Below, piece after piece: positions 49,240-59,523 of a stretch of 64,000 nucleotides of DNA. A program made the position numbers and the translations under genes. Position 1 is the first letter of the stretch. Every line of letters starts with the position of its first letter. Where the stretch lies: contig DF239290.1 of assembly GCA_000507305.1 (NCBI GenBank), positions 124,001 to 188,000 on the forward strand, in the 5' to 3' direction. The notes under the pieces were generated by a model. It was given only the letters and a program-made list of their open reading frames with translations. It made no database searches and was not told where the DNA came from. This stretch comes from Breviolum minutum Mf 1.05b.01 (lineage: Eukaryota > Sar > Dinophyceae > Suessiales > Symbiodiniaceae).

Positions 49240-49403
49240 CCATTGCTCACCTGGTGAAAAAATCACTTACTAACAATAATCATCCAAAGTACTATCGGAT
49301 CATAAGGGCTATTGATATCTGCAAGATTACGCCAGCAAAGTTGAAAACTCTCGGCCTTACCATCCCAAACGCATCATTTTTCAGGGGCGAGCTAGTAGAC
49401 TGA
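49240..49403 (+). CDS. candidate exon, probably plus strand
   Basis: The plus strand reads AHLVKKSLTNNNHPKYYRII, RAIDICKITPAKLKTLGLTI and PNASFF, ending at a TGA inside a D2-like repeat end (TTTTTCAGGGGCGAGC). The minus strand is partly open with a GTAAGG donor. Family unknown. Confidence 0.42.
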
Positions 49404-49425
49404 GGGTGTACGTATACCCTTACCA

Positions 49426-49509
49426 TCCATGGGACTGGTACATTTATCTACATTTACCATAACAAATAAACAAATGTAGGTAAATATACCCGTACATGGA
49501 TGCTATGGG
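49426..49509. repeat. Fam-E element
   Basis: CCATGGGACTGGTACATTTA...CCGTACATGGATGCTATGGG. Confidence 0.82.
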
Positions 49510-49725
49510 ATATAGTAGCAAGTAATGCTGTGTCAACCTTGAAGTCGTGAACCATCCAGGCCTCCTGGAATATTACCCAAAGTGCAGCTCAAATCACTAC
49601 TGCTTGCCTGCGGTTCAAGGCAGGTTGGTGGGTTGGGGAATTTGTTGGCAAGTTCAAGTTCTGTTCTTTCATTGAGGTGAGTTGAACATGTCCTACAGGA
49701 AGGTGAGAATAGAATGGTGATCCAT

Positions 49726-49830
49726 TTGGGTGTTTCCTAAACTAGTGGTACCCCCAAATTATCAATTTTAATAGGGTTTTCCATTATAAACGATCCATTT
49801 TGGGGTACCCCTATTTTTGGAAACACCCAT
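49726..49830. repeat. Fam-J element
   Basis: GGGTGTTTCCTAAACTAGTG...CATTTTGGGGTACCCC...GGAAACACCC. Confidence 0.83.
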
Positions 49831-50170
49831 TTCAATCAATCCATGTTCAAACTCAGCTATTCCTGTTCCTGAGAGGTGAAAGCGGTGAAACTCAGCAGGC
49901 TAAGACTTACGTAAGTCCTTCCGTTGAAATCCTGCGTAAGCCTGTAGGTTGCATACAAAGAATAAAGTAAACGTAAATACCGGATGAAGTATATATGTCC
50001 CTTTGTGGATGTTATAAACATCATCCCCAAGCTGCTTGAAATGCTGGGTCATATTTAGCAGTGATTCCCATCCGAAAAAAAAGAAACATTGAAATGCCAC
50101 CATTCAGCAGGTAAGTAATTGGATTATGTTTCCCCAACTAGGGGGTAAACAAAAATCAAACCACCACCTA

Positions 50171-50271
50171 CACCCTGGAAGATTAACATGGAACCTACAA
50201 ATCACCCATTTCGAAAGGAAAATGATCTTCCAAACCTCCATGATTAAGTTTCATGTTAATCTTCCAGGTTG
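50171..50271. repeat. Fam-D element with TA duplication
   Basis: CACCCTGGAAGATTAACATG...CATGTTAATCTTCCAGGTTG; TA at 50169-50170 and 50272-50273. Confidence 0.9.
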
Positions 50272-50907
50272 TAGCTAAGAATCATCAAACCCTTTGGATA
50301 TGGCCGTACTCCCAGAATGCAATCCCCCGTGACCACCAGGATGACAAATGACACTTTTAGAGGTGACCGTGATCACTATGAACCTTAACTTCCACTGTTG
50401 CTGGGCGGGGGGAAATCACCACCCAAGAAATCATGTTTTTCTTTCTTTGGAATCCCAGGATCAAAGTATCACGACTGACCACTCATCCTCTCAAAGTGCC
50501 CATCATTCCAGAAGCTGGAAAAGGGGCTCAAATATAATAGTGTATTATATCAGTATCAAACAAAATCCTATATGTAAGCAACTATAGACAGCTAAACTCT
50601 GGTAACATCAACCGTATCTGTATCTTATCAATTCTGCCGGTGACCTTTATTGGATGGTTGTACTCTTGTACTCGTGACCCTTTGCAAAGGTGTTGGTGAC
50701 ATCCAACTATCCCCTGTGACTTTGTCTCCATTTGTTGACCCTACTTTCCTGCCATGACTCTCAGATTTGCCTCAGGAGCTTGGGAAAAAAACATACATAT
50801 ATTCCCCAAATTTGGTGGGTTTTTTTTTCCTTGTGATTTTCATCCCATGGTACAATCCCAATCCCTAAAAAATCACCAACAATCCGACAACAAAAATCCA
50901 AGGTTGT

Positions 50908-50995
50908 CTAGTTGGTGGTTGAACCAACCCATTTGAAAAATATGCTCGTCAAATTATGATCATTTCCCCAGGTAGGGATGAACATAAAAAATATG
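50908..50995 (+). repeat. Fam-A element, 3' end lost
   Basis: CTAGTTGGTGGTTGAACCAA then GGTAGGGATGAACATAAA; the right arm is replaced by GC-rich sequence. Confidence 0.72.
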
Positions 50996-51117
50996 TTCAG
51001 TACGGCACCTCCACGGTGAGGCTCGTCACTGCGCAGGGCGCCTTTGACGTTTTTTTTTGGTGTTGGGGAAATGGGCTGAAAGGGAAAAACAAAACACAAT
51101 AACCGGGGGAACTAACA

Positions 51118-51181
51118 AAAAACAGAATCTTCCTCGTGCATTGCTCGAGCAGTTCAAGTGGGCGAAGGATCGCTACTGCAT
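51118..51181 (-). CDS. candidate short exon
   Basis: The minus strand from AAGCACAG|AT reads AVAILRPLELLEQCTRKIL. Donor not resolved. Family unknown. Confidence 0.38.
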
Positions 51182-51277
51182 CTGTGCTTCAAGGCCCTTC
51201 ACAAGCTGAAAAGACTTCGTTTGTCGAGTCTTTGTTAGTATGGGTTTCCATGAGCCAATGTGGCGACATCATAGTCA

Positions 51278-51496
51278 GCGAATGGCCAATAGTTGGTGAA
51301 GGACCACAACGTTCCAATTTTGGTGCAATCCACATAAAAGTGCGCACGATTGCGGACAATTGCACGTTGGGCCCTCTGGCTGTGTGACTTCCTGATCAAT
51401 ATGTCTCCAGCATCTTTTAACACGTCTGGGCTTGCTAGACTGTGCTGAGGCTGTCGCTAGCATGTCTAGAAATGCTTTCGACATGGGTGGAAACCT
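51278..51496 (-). CDS. candidate exon
   Basis: The minus strand from TTTTATAAG| reads RFPPMSKAFLDMLATASAQS, SKPRRVKRCWRHIDQEVTQP, EGPTCNCPQSCALLCGLHQN and WNVVVLHQLLAIR. Cysteine-rich in the second half. Possible GC-type donors lie before the stop. Part of the island is also open in other frames. Family unknown. Confidence 0.52.
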
Positions 51497-51499
51497 CTT

Positions 51500-52330
51500 A
51501 TAAAAGAACAAACCCTACAGTACTTGCCAAACGCAAGTTATCACTGCGGAAATCCTAGCTGCTGCTCCGAGCCAACATGCATCTTGGGTATGATTTTATT
51601 ACATCCCCGGATTCAAACCACATTTTGATTTCAATGTTACAATTTACAAATCTTTGGAGGATCCTGGTTCTGATACAGAATCCACATAATGATACAAACA
51701 TTTCCACATTGGCAACATATACCACTTAAACATACCACTTCTAGTGCAAAATGTCTTCCCTTTTATTCCTCTTACCCTGCTTTCCTTTTTGGCAGAATCC
51801 GGGATGACACTTCACCACGGAGGGAAAGGGGAGGTCAGATCCAAGCCTTTGATTAGGGGTCTAACTGTGGCTAACCTCTTCAAAAATGGAGTTTGGTGGT
51901 TGATCACCGAACATTTCAGATTTTCAGGTACCTAAAATGGAGGAAACCTCACCTATGTAAGATGTGTGTAAGGAAGTTTTCCCACCCCCAAAATAGCCTT
52001 GGTTGGCACCTGAAAGTCTTAGTGATTTGATCTATATATACCACGTGCATCCAGTGTTTTGGGGGTTATGTTCACACTCCAAAACAAGGCCCAAACTCCA
52101 ATCAAAACAGCCGGGTCATTTGGGTTCAAGGACATGTGTGTATATATGTATGCACGTAACATCTCTGTATAGATATGTGTACATATAAATATTTATTAAC
52201 CCATGGATTCTTGTTGACCCCTGCACCATAGGTTGGCAAAAACTGCTTGGTGGTTTTACATCTAAACAAAAAATCATCGAACAAACCTTTGATCATGTCT
52301 CAAGGAGGTGCCAACCAAGTTGAAATGTTT
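51500..52330. other. no gene resolved
   Basis: Unassigned sequence with a Fam-Z block at 51925-51965 and a TATATA/ATGTGT tract near 52140-52190. Confidence 0.5.
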
Positions 52331-52431
52331 CTGGTTGGTGGTTGAGCCAAACCATTTGAAAAATATATGCTCCTCAAATTGGATCATGTTCCCCAGGTAA
52401 GGTTTAAAACAAAAAAAATAGTGTTTGAAAC
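52331..52431 (+). repeat. Fam-A element, right end decayed
   Basis: CTGGTTGGTGGTTGAGCCAA...AGTGTTTGAAACA. Confidence 0.72.
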
Positions 52432-52625
52432 AAAAAACGCCCAGGAAATGTTTATTCCTCTACTTTTCCACTACGACTTTGTGAGAAAGAATCCAAATCT
52501 TACCTCATCAAACTCCATTTATAAGGATTTCTGTAGGAGGATGCATGTTTTCAGTCACCGACATCACCGACAAACTGAGGATTCCAACTCCATCGAAGGT
52601 GATGTTCACAAGGCCACCAGATGGA
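52430..52625. CDS. coding-like island, strand unresolved
   Basis: Plus: FIPLLFHYDFVRKNPNLTSS then SNSIYKDFCRRMHVFSHRH before a GTGATG. Minus: GLVNITFDGVGILSLSVMSV then TENMHPPTEILINGV; a fine donor (GATGAG|GTAAGA) is also on the minus strand but in another frame. Confidence 0.38.
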
Positions 52626-52696
52626 TTTGATGCAATGGCCTCCGGTCCACACCGAGGGAATCTCCCAATCTCTGGGAGTATGGCCTTCCAGTCAAC

Positions 52697-52809
52697 CGGG
52701 GCCTACGAATTATAAATGAGGTTACAACCCTTATAAAGCAGGGTTCTAAACCATTTATAGGGCCTAGCAGGCATAGCTTCATTTATAACTGGTAGGGGCC
52801 CACCTTGTA
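52697..52809. repeat. Fam-G element
   Basis: GGGGCCTACGAATTATAAAT...GGTAGGGGCCCACCTTGTA. Confidence 0.82.
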
Positions 52810-53263
52810 CTTTTGGTTACCCTCTCCAAAGCAGCGTGAATACCATGGTTTTAGGCATGTGACCCCAGTCTTCTATCCACTCTGAACTTTTTTCTTGCCT
52901 CTGTAAAAAGCTTAAGAGGCGAAGGGTGAGACCCAACACTATCAGACTTTGACACCTATGAACAACTCCCCCCCCAAAAAAAATAAATGTTTGGAAGATT
53001 TCGAAGTGTCCTTTTTTGGGGTCGCTTTCTTTTCTAGGCTGATTTCAGGGATGGTTCTGGCTTCTTTTGGGGCATGGCTCTTTTGGGAGTTGTTAAACGT
53101 CGTTGTTTCTCCTAGGGTGATCTCATAAGCCCAGCTCCCTATGGGAGGTCATAAATTTGCCATCCACTTGGAATTTGCCTTTGTTCCATGTGTTCTTAAT
53201 AAATTTACATTTACATACTCACTCATTAAACATCGCACACATATGCGTTGGATTTGCAAAAAA

Positions 53264-53377
53264 GATGCTTGGAAAAAGCAATTAAAGTGTAAACCCATAT
53301 TCTCTCAAATGGTGGTATTTCATGGTGATGAACCCCATGGTAGAAAAAATAAAAACATCACCTCAAACAAATCCAAG
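53264..53377. repeat. Fam-V element
   Basis: GATGCTTGGAAAAAGCAATT...ATCACCTCAAACAAATCCAAG. Confidence 0.7.
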
Positions 53378-53639
53378 TCCCAAACATCAAGCTCTTTTGA
53401 AGAGTGACTTCAAATTCAAACCTCCCGGAACGCCTTTTGTGTCCTATTTTTGTTAGGCAACTTTACCCCTTAAAACCAGCAACTATTGCCTTAAAGATAG
53501 GGCACTTGGCTTTCCAGGCTCCAAAATTCGAAAACCTTTCATTTGCTCATTCGAAAACCTTTCATTTGCTTTCATTCATCCACCTTGCTGCGATTCTAAA
53601 CTTTCAAGCTGCTAAAAACACAGCTTTTGTTTTCACCTA

Positions 53640-53785
53640 CTTGGAGGATCATCCCATTTAGTAAAGGGTTAATAACCATGGTTAGTAAGTCTCCTTTCAG
53701 TAGGGTTGTTCCCCTAATAAGTGGCCATTCATGGCTTATAAATGGGGGGTTACTAACTACATACCAACTGGGATGATCCTCCAAG
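53640..53785. repeat. Fam-B element with TA duplication
   Basis: CTTGGAGGATCATCCCATTT...AACTGGGATGATCCTCCAAG flanked by TA on both sides. Confidence 0.93.
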
Positions 53786-53949
53786 TACCCTTTCGGTACC
53801 AACTCCTTGGACGGCTTGACCGGTGGTCAAGCCCCGCCGCCAATCCAACCCCCCAACCGCCTCGGTGTTTGCTAGCCTTGGAAGGAAACAAAAATGGTTG
53901 GAAATCCTTAACCAAAAAAAAACGTTCATAGCCTTGATTTTTTTGCATA

Positions 53950-54060
53950 AGATGTTTGGAAAAAAAGACAACAAAAAGATTCTCCCAAATGGTGTTGAAA
54001 CATGGTGATTTGTTATGGTATAAAGTTTAGAAAAAAAACCTGAAACGAATTCAAGCATCT
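53950..54060. repeat. Fam-V element
   Basis: GATGTTTGGAAAAAAAGACA...ACCTGAAACGAATTCAAGCATC. Confidence 0.62.
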
Positions 54061-54680
54061 TGTGGCGAACATAACATGAAAACATGTTTGTTTGCCGGAA
54101 GGTGCTGAAAGATGCTTTTTATTAGCACACGTGTGTTGGGGGTTCTTTGGTGGTCTCTCTCTGAGTATCTTTGAGCAAACATGTGCAATTTTTGCGCAAA
54201 CAACCACACCAAATTTGGGGTCAGCTATATAATTTTGAGACAGACACAAATGGAACCACCAACCATCCACTTGCAACAAGGGAACCGGGTATCTCAATTA
54301 ACGACCCCCTCAACCCCTCTTCCACAGTTCCCCTCAAAAAATAGTGGCGAACATGTAAAGGAACTATCAACCACTGGGTGCTCCCTTGAGTAAGGAATCA
54401 TTTCTGCCTATCCTAGTAACTTCTACTTGTGCACAAATTCCTGGGAAATATCTGAATCCCGCATTTGTCTTCACGAAAATCCTCCCAATTGAGTATTCTC
54501 AAACCAAACACATCAACAAATTATGTTTCTATCACTACCTTAGGTGAAAATAATAGACAAAAACAACTAATATGATCAGTTTGGTTTGCCTAACGTTGAA
54601 AAAAACACATTAAATCATATGTTTCCAAAAATTCATCACAAAAACATCGAACGAAAAAACGCTGGTTGAAATCCCCAAAC

Positions 54681-54793
54681 GTTCATAGTCCTTCCGCATC
54701 TTGAGGCACCACACCCAGCGACTCGCACAGTGGCAGAGGTGCCCGCAAATGTCGGAGTCGCCACGGTAAGGCTTTGAATGTCAGGAGTGAGGC
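54681..54793 (-). CDS. candidate internal exon
   Basis: The minus strand from GATTCCAG|GC reads LTPDIQSLTVATPTFAGTSA, TVRVAGCGASRCGRTMN before GAAC|GTTTGG. Extracellular, beta-type composition. Another frame is open for part of it. Family unknown. Confidence 0.48.
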
Positions 54794-54812
54794 CTGGAAT
54801 CAATAGTTGTTT

Positions 54813-54929
54813 CTGGTTCCCTTAATGGGTGGTAGGGGATATATAATCACCCAATTGGCAATATATATAAGTGGTATAAATTGCCAATGGGGTGATTATA
54901 TGCTACCTACCACCTGTTAGGGGAACCAG
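54813..54929. repeat. Fam-S hairpin element
   Basis: CTGGTTCCCTTAATGGGTGG...CCACCTGTTAGGGGAACCAG, with ATAATCACCCAATTGGCAAT pairing the far arm. A near-perfect palindrome of about 117 bp; a fragment-like relative is near 58297-58360. Confidence 0.8.
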
Positions 54930-54982
54930 GAAACTCCGTTGATGGAAAGGAGATGAACAAAATCTTCCTGGAACCTTACCCT

Positions 54983-55080
54983 ATTTGGATGTCCCAGGAA
55001 GTAAGTGGGTTATAACCCCAATATACTCCATTATGAGTAGCTTATAACCCATTGATCCTAACCATTTACTAACTTCCTGG
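54983..55080. repeat. Fam-C element, truncated
   Basis: TTTGGATGTCCCAGGAAGTA...ATTTACTAACTTCCTGG, the last bases missing. Confidence 0.8.
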
Positions 55081-55086
55081 AACCGT

Positions 55087-55190
55087 ACCCTAGGGATCCA
55101 AATACCTCCTGAAAAGGTGTTTTGGGAATGTTTTTGGGGTCCACATACCTTGTCAGGAGGTGTTTGGATCCCTAGGGTTAGGTCATTGGG
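55087..55190. repeat. Fam-N related palindrome
   Basis: ACCCTAGGGATCCAAATACC...GGTGTTTGGATCCCTAGGGT. Confidence 0.65.
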
Positions 55191-55800
55191 GCTCCAGGTA
55201 TGAATTAGAAATAGACATGTAATTTGCTGAGACTCAGAGCTAGTTAGTAAATAGTTGAGCCACCCCCATATTTTTAGCCATGTTCATGGCCATTTGGAAG
55301 GGGAAGCAACCTAGGAATTGGGGATTCAAAGTGTTTTCATTTATTTACTCAACAATTTGGGATCATGAGTTATAGCCTAAATGACCCTAACTTCTCCATT
55401 TCAACCCATTTAGCTGAGGATGTTTAACCAAATGAAAAATATATTCCTGGAACCCGAAACATGCACGAATTAAAATGGTTGCTTCAATTGGATGATTCCA
55501 AATCTTTACTTGAGCATACTTGGGCTCTGGGTCAACAAGAAATGCTTGACTAATTGATGGGATCAATAGTCAGTATAAAGATAAATGTACTAGTCACATG
55601 GATTTGATATCTTAAGGCAGTTTCGGTGTTTGGAAAAGCTTGCGCACTGGTTTCTGCTTGGTTTTTGTTCCTGAGGTTCCACACTGGGCATAAAGTGGAA
55701 GACATTCCAAATCCTCAGGAGAAAACAGATGTTTTTTGTTTGATAAAAATGCAGGGAATAAACCCCAGATGGCTCCATGAGATTGGAATATTCTTTATTT
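55190..55800. other. no gene resolved
   Basis: Starts with a decayed Fam-B-like interior (CCATTTGGAAGGGGAAGC) and then unassigned sequence. Confidence 0.45.
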
Positions 55801-55801
55801 C

Positions 55802-56170
55802 AAGATGGGGGCCCCTGCCAGTTATAACTGGAGTTATGGGGCCCCTATAGATATCTTTGTGTAGAGATTGCCCTTGTTTGTCTGCCTTGTCCCACCCCCA
55901 CGATTTCCAAAGACAATCTTCACATCCTTCGTCTCTGTCAAGACATTTTTGCACTTGCGGGCGTTGTTCTGGATGGGGTCATCTCCATAGTAGAAGTTCA
56001 TCCGCTTCAATGTGGTCTTGGTGGGGACAATGCCAAAGAGGTTCAGTGACTGCTTCTTGAAGGCGAGGACGGTCTGCTCGGGGTCATAGGTCATCGCCGA
56101 AAATAAATGGCTAAGTGTTCTTATTTCCCCTAGTTATAGGAGCTATAAACCCAGTTATAACTGGTTTGAT
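55802..56170. mobile_element. Fam-G element split by a coding segment
   Basis: CAAGATGGGGGCCCCTGCCA...GGGGCCCCTATA at the left and AATGGCTAAGTGTTCTTATT...CCCAGTTATAACTGG at the right are the two consecutive halves of a canonical Fam-G (compare 17561-17694). Only about 11 family bases are missing at the join. The insert holds the open segment 55851-56109. Confidence 0.65.
55851..56109 (-). CDS. coding segment inside a Fam-G element
   Basis: The minus strand reads HLFSA then MTYDPEQTVLAFKKQSLNLF, GIVPTKTTLKRMNFYYGDDP, IQNNARKCKNVLTETKDVKI and VFGNRGGGTRQTNKGNLYTK. Third positions are strongly C/G. A possible acceptor, AACACTTAG|C, lies in the Fam-G half; the donor is unclear (GTGGGG at 55909 is one option). 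Lysine-rich soluble protein; family unknown. Either a captured gene fragment or a host exon. Confidence 0.62.
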
Positions 56171-56246
56171 GGAGCATCTCGGGAACCCTGAAGTTGTGGT
56201 CCTGCCTATTCATCTGAGAATCACGATAAAGATACGCTTTAGAAAC

Positions 56247-56312
56247 CTGGGGAGGAATTCCTTTGCTGCCATAGATACCCTCATTCCCAAATCCTGCCTT
56301 TCCAAGCACCAC
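56247..56312 (-). CDS. candidate internal exon
   Basis: The minus strand reads VVLGKAGFGNEGIYGSKGIP then PQ, exactly 22 codons from CCATTTTAG| to CCCCAG|GTTTCT. The frame stays open beyond (VSKAYLYRDSQMNRQ). It lies just upstream of the Fam-G with the coding insert and may belong to the same gene. Confidence 0.55.
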
Positions 56313-56493
56313 CTAAAATGGTAATCGGGGTTATACATACTACCCAATTACATTGGGAAATGGGTAGAAGTTTGATCCCCTAAATGAAATCAACCAAGCA
56401 CTTTTGTGTTTCATAGCTGAAGTGTAGAAAGTAAAGTTCAGTTCATGGAACGAAAATCCTGAAGCACCGAAAGAATGGTTGAAAAGACATCGA

Positions 56494-56602
56494 CATGCTT
56501 GGTTTTTCCTTAAGATGTCTGGAAAAAGTGAAACATATTCTCCCAAATGGTGCCATGGTACAATCCGTAAAGAATCACCTGAAAAAAACAAATCCTAGCA
56601 TG
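56494..56602. repeat. Fam-V element
   Basis: CATGCTTGGTTTTTCCTTAA...CCTGAAAAAAACAAATCCTAG. Confidence 0.62.
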
Positions 56603-56706
56603 TTGATGCATGTTGTGATATCAATACCTGGAACCCCAAAAGTTTTGACCTTTTTTTTTGTTGTTTCAAAACTTCGGGCCTTGTGCCTTGAAGGCTTCAA
56701 CGGGGT

Positions 56707-56810
56707 TCAACCCACAAAACATGCCGCTGCTGGGACCGCGCACGCCAAGCTGACAGCCGCCCGTGACACGGATTCCGTGCGTCGCTCGTAGTAGCGGCAA
56801 TCAGAGTAGC
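56707..56810 (-). CDS. candidate exon
   Basis: The minus strand from GTGGCCAG|GC reads YSDCRYYERRTESVSRAAVS then LACAVPAAACFVG to a TGA at 56707. The plus strand is also open (KLTAARDTDSVRRS). A Fam-G copy lies about 35 bp upstream. Family unknown. Confidence 0.45.
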
Positions 56811-56845
56811 CTGGCCACGCAAGGTGGGCCAGTTGGGTTTTCAAG

Positions 56846-57000
56846 GGTGGGCCCCTACGATTGTTTGTAAATGGAGTTATATAAACTTATTAACCCCTAT
56901 AAATGGCCTTATAAATATGGCTAACTGGGAGTTAGCCAACCCCTTTAAATGGAGTTTACATATATATAACTTATAACTGGTGACCGGGCCCACCTTGTAC
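56846..57000. repeat. Fam-G element
   Basis: GGGTGGGCCCCTACGATTGT...ACCGGGCCCACCTTGTA. Confidence 0.82.
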
Positions 57001-57078
57001 TTGGAGGATCAACCAACCTAGCCCTAGCAGGTGGCTAGTTAAGGGAGTGACAGGCCATTCATAACTAGACCAACCCCA

Positions 57079-57231
57079 CTTGGAGGATCATCCCAGGACT
57101 TGTAAGTGGTTAGGATCACCCCCCATTTGTAAGCCATGGAAAGGCCATTTGGAAGGGGAACAACCCCACGAATCGGGGACTTACGATCACCCTGGTTACT
57201 AACTACTTACTAAATGGGATGATCCTCCAAG
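57079..57231. repeat. Fam-B element
   Basis: CTTGGAGGATCATCCCAGGA...AAATGGGATGATCCTCCAAG. Confidence 0.92.
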
Positions 57232-57297
57232 TACTTGAAAGGGGGCGAAAAAAAAAAACAGAATGGTTACTAACCACTTACTTAGGCAGGCCCGGGA

Positions 57298-57362
57298 AAA
57301 GTGACCCTTTATGGGATGGTGAAGTGACTCGAAATCAAACGTTTGACCTCCAACTGGTGAAT
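57298..57362. repeat. Fam-T repeat, partial
   Basis: AAAGTGACCCTTTATGGG then GACCTCCAACTGG. Confidence 0.45.
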
Positions 57363-57686
57363 TAGAAGTATAGAAACAACAAATTCGCTTGGAGGAATCA
57401 TCGCATTTTTTGAAAAGTGCCATGAGAACCCACTGTGATATTCAAAATTTTAGGCTTATTTGTTTCCCCATATTTTTCCCTATAGGCTTCCAAACACCTT
57501 AAGTGTGTTAAAGGAATCATCCCAGTTAGATCGGAAGTGCCTATGGGAACCCACCACCTTCAATCCTATATGACCTGAACAGATTTGAGATTTTTCGACC
57601 CATCAATCCTACGCCCCTTGGGTCCGGGGTCGACCATCCCTGCTTTCCCGACATCTGGATGGTCGGTGGTGTCAGATTGACACCCA

Positions 57687-57809
57687 CTTGGATGTCCCAG
57701 GAAGTTAGTAAATGGTTAGGATCAATGGGTTACAACCTACTTATAAATGGGGTAAACTGGGGTTATAACCCACTTACTAACCATTTACTAACTTCCTGGG
57801 ACATCCAAG
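57687..57809. repeat. Fam-C element with CA duplication
   Basis: CTTGGATGTCCCAGGAAGTT...ACTTCCTGGGACATCCAAG, CA on both sides. A near-perfect hairpin. Confidence 0.93.
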
Positions 57810-57844
57810 CAATGTCGATGCCGACGCACCGAGTGCTAGGCTAC

Positions 57845-58014
57845 CAGTGCTTGCCCTTTCTGCTTCCGAATGTCTTTGCATCCATGCACCCGCTCAATGG
57901 CTGGGTTTGACGCGGAACTGCGTCGGTTTGTACTCCCAACGTCTGTAGGGCAGCTCTCATTTCCGGCGACATTGCATCGCCGTACTGAGCTATGAATCTG
58001 CCCAAAACCTTACC
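57845..58014 (-). CDS. candidate exon sharing its acceptor with Fam-Q
   Basis: The minus strand reads GKVLGRFIAQYGDAMSPEMR, AALQTLGVQTDAVPRQTQPL and SGCMDAKTFGSRKGKH before CACTG|GTAGCC. The acceptor, TTGACTTCCAG|GG, is the right terminus of the adjoining Fam-Q element. 170 nt; helical and soluble. Family unknown. Confidence 0.6.
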
Positions 58015-58137
58015 CTGGAAGTCAAGCCGACCATTCAAAAAATAGTCCCATGGAATTGTTAATTATAAATCCCTACTAAAATAATGGTCGAACTTCCAAA
58101 AGACTATTGATTTTATGGTCTTTGGACTTCCAGGGCA
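58012..58137. repeat. Fam-Q element, long inverted-repeat form
   Basis: CCCTGGAAGTCAAGCCGACC...GGTCTTTGGACTTCCAGGG on the plus strand. Its minus-strand 3' end supplies the acceptor of the exon 57845-58014. Confidence 0.75.
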
Positions 58138-58138
58138 C

Positions 58139-58256
58139 ACACCCCCGAAAACTAACGAATGTCCCCTAAAAATGCTGCAAAAACGACTATTTCAATAGGA
58201 AGTATACATCTTCCAATCATTGATTTTCAGGGGACGACATGTTAGTTTTCGGGGGA
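58139..58256. repeat. Fam-D2 element
   Basis: ACACCCCCGAAAACTAACGA...GACATGTTAGTTTTCGGGGG. Confidence 0.82.
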
Positions 58257-58431
58257 GAAGGTCCCAATACGCTTTAAACCTTTAGCACTCCGAGGCAGTA
58301 CTGGTTCCCTGGAAGGGATTATATAACCACCATCCAAAAATTGGTGGTTCCTGGTGCCCTCGAAGTTCAAAGACTATTAAAAAAGTTAGTTTTCACCAAA
58401 CAGTTGTTTTCTTTTTCCAAGAAATCTCCAA

Positions 58432-58537
58432 CAGGACCTACTGAACGGACCCCGAAAAAACCTGAGTATCCACGAACTCTAGCAACTTAGTTAGGGGTCC
58501 GTTGGGATTCGGTCCCCTTCAATTTTTGATGGACTTT
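58432..58537 (-). repeat. Fam-R dispersed repeat, reverse orientation
   Basis: GGACCCCGAAAAAACCTGAG, TTAGGGGTCCGTTGG and CCCCTTCAATTTTTGATGG. Confidence 0.65.
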
Positions 58538-58547
58538 TAGTAGGAAG

Positions 58548-58612
58548 TTTAATCATCCAACATTTTGGGGATGACGATTCTTTTAATGGTCGGCTGGACT
58601 TCCTGCGAATTT
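58548..58612 (+). repeat. Fam-Q short element, diverged
   Basis: TTAGTAGGAAGTTTAATCAT...GGCTGGACTTCCTGCG. Confidence 0.5.
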
Positions 58613-59118
58613 GCACGATGATAAACCCCTTACCCTCTGGTAAACTAATGGTAGACTAATATATAGCAATGGAATAGCCCCATGTTTACTACGAAATACA
58701 TCTTCAAAGGGTGCTATCTTAGACTACGGGAGAATGCACTATTAAAACACAAATGCTTGAAGCTCCTGAAACCAACCCTATGCAAAAAACATGGTGGCTG
58801 AGTAGGACTTTAACAAACATCTCCGACTTCAACTAATGGTTAATTTTAATTGATGGTTTGGGTTGGTGGTTTGGGATTCGAATCGGGTGCCATTTAAGTA
58901 ACAATTCCTTTCATAAGGGGATCCTTAGAATCCCAAACCAGCAACCCGAACCAATAATAAATCATTAGCTAAGCAGTCTATAATGACATAATCAACAAAT
59001 AATCCAGGTGAATGTCATGCTTTTATGTTTTTATTTGGGGGAGGATTTTTCATGATTGGGTAAAATAATCTAAGTGGGGGCAACAACAAAAAATACATCC
59101 AACCAACCCAACCAACCC

Positions 59119-59215
59119 TCACGGCAGGCCGCCACCGGCAAGGCCCCCGGCGCCTTGGTCCTTGCAGCCTGAACACTTGCTGAAGCTGGTCTTCGACAAG
59201 AAGCACGTTTGATAC
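59119..59215 (-). CDS. candidate terminal exon with stop
   Basis: The minus strand from GGCCAG|G reads YQTCFLSKTSFSKCSGCKDQ then GAGGLAGGGLP and TGA at 59119. Cys and Gly rich C-terminus. A Fam-A element ends 14 bp upstream. A second minus frame is also open. Family unknown. Confidence 0.48.
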
Positions 59216-59229
59216 CTGGCCGACTTTTT

Positions 59230-59337
59230 CTAGTTGGTGGTTTCCTTCAACCCATCTGAAAAATATTCGTCAAAATGGGTTCATCTTCCCCAATTTTCGG
59301 GGTGAACATAAAAAATATGTGAATTGCCACCACCTAG
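59230..59337 (+). repeat. Fam-A element with TTTT duplication
   Basis: CTAGTTGGTGGTTTCCTTCA...GAATTGCCACCACCTAG, TTTT at 59226-59229 and 59338-59341. Confidence 0.9.
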
Positions 59338-59389
59338 TTTTGTAGCAAAAAGTGAGTTTGAACTCTGCAGAGAGCCCATGGGCCCAAAA

Positions 59390-59523
59390 CTTGGCAAGCC
59401 TTAGGGACCTCCCCGGGACTAAAAGTTTGTTAAACTTTTAGGTGGGGCCCACAGGTAAAATCCCACGAATTCAACTCGAAGGGGCGTTCAGGGAATAAGG
59501 CTAAACACCTAAGATGTGCCAAG
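59390..59523. repeat. Fam-F element with AA flanks
   Basis: CTTGGCAAGCCTTAGGGACC...CACCTAAGATGTGCCAAG, AA on both sides. Confidence 0.9.
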
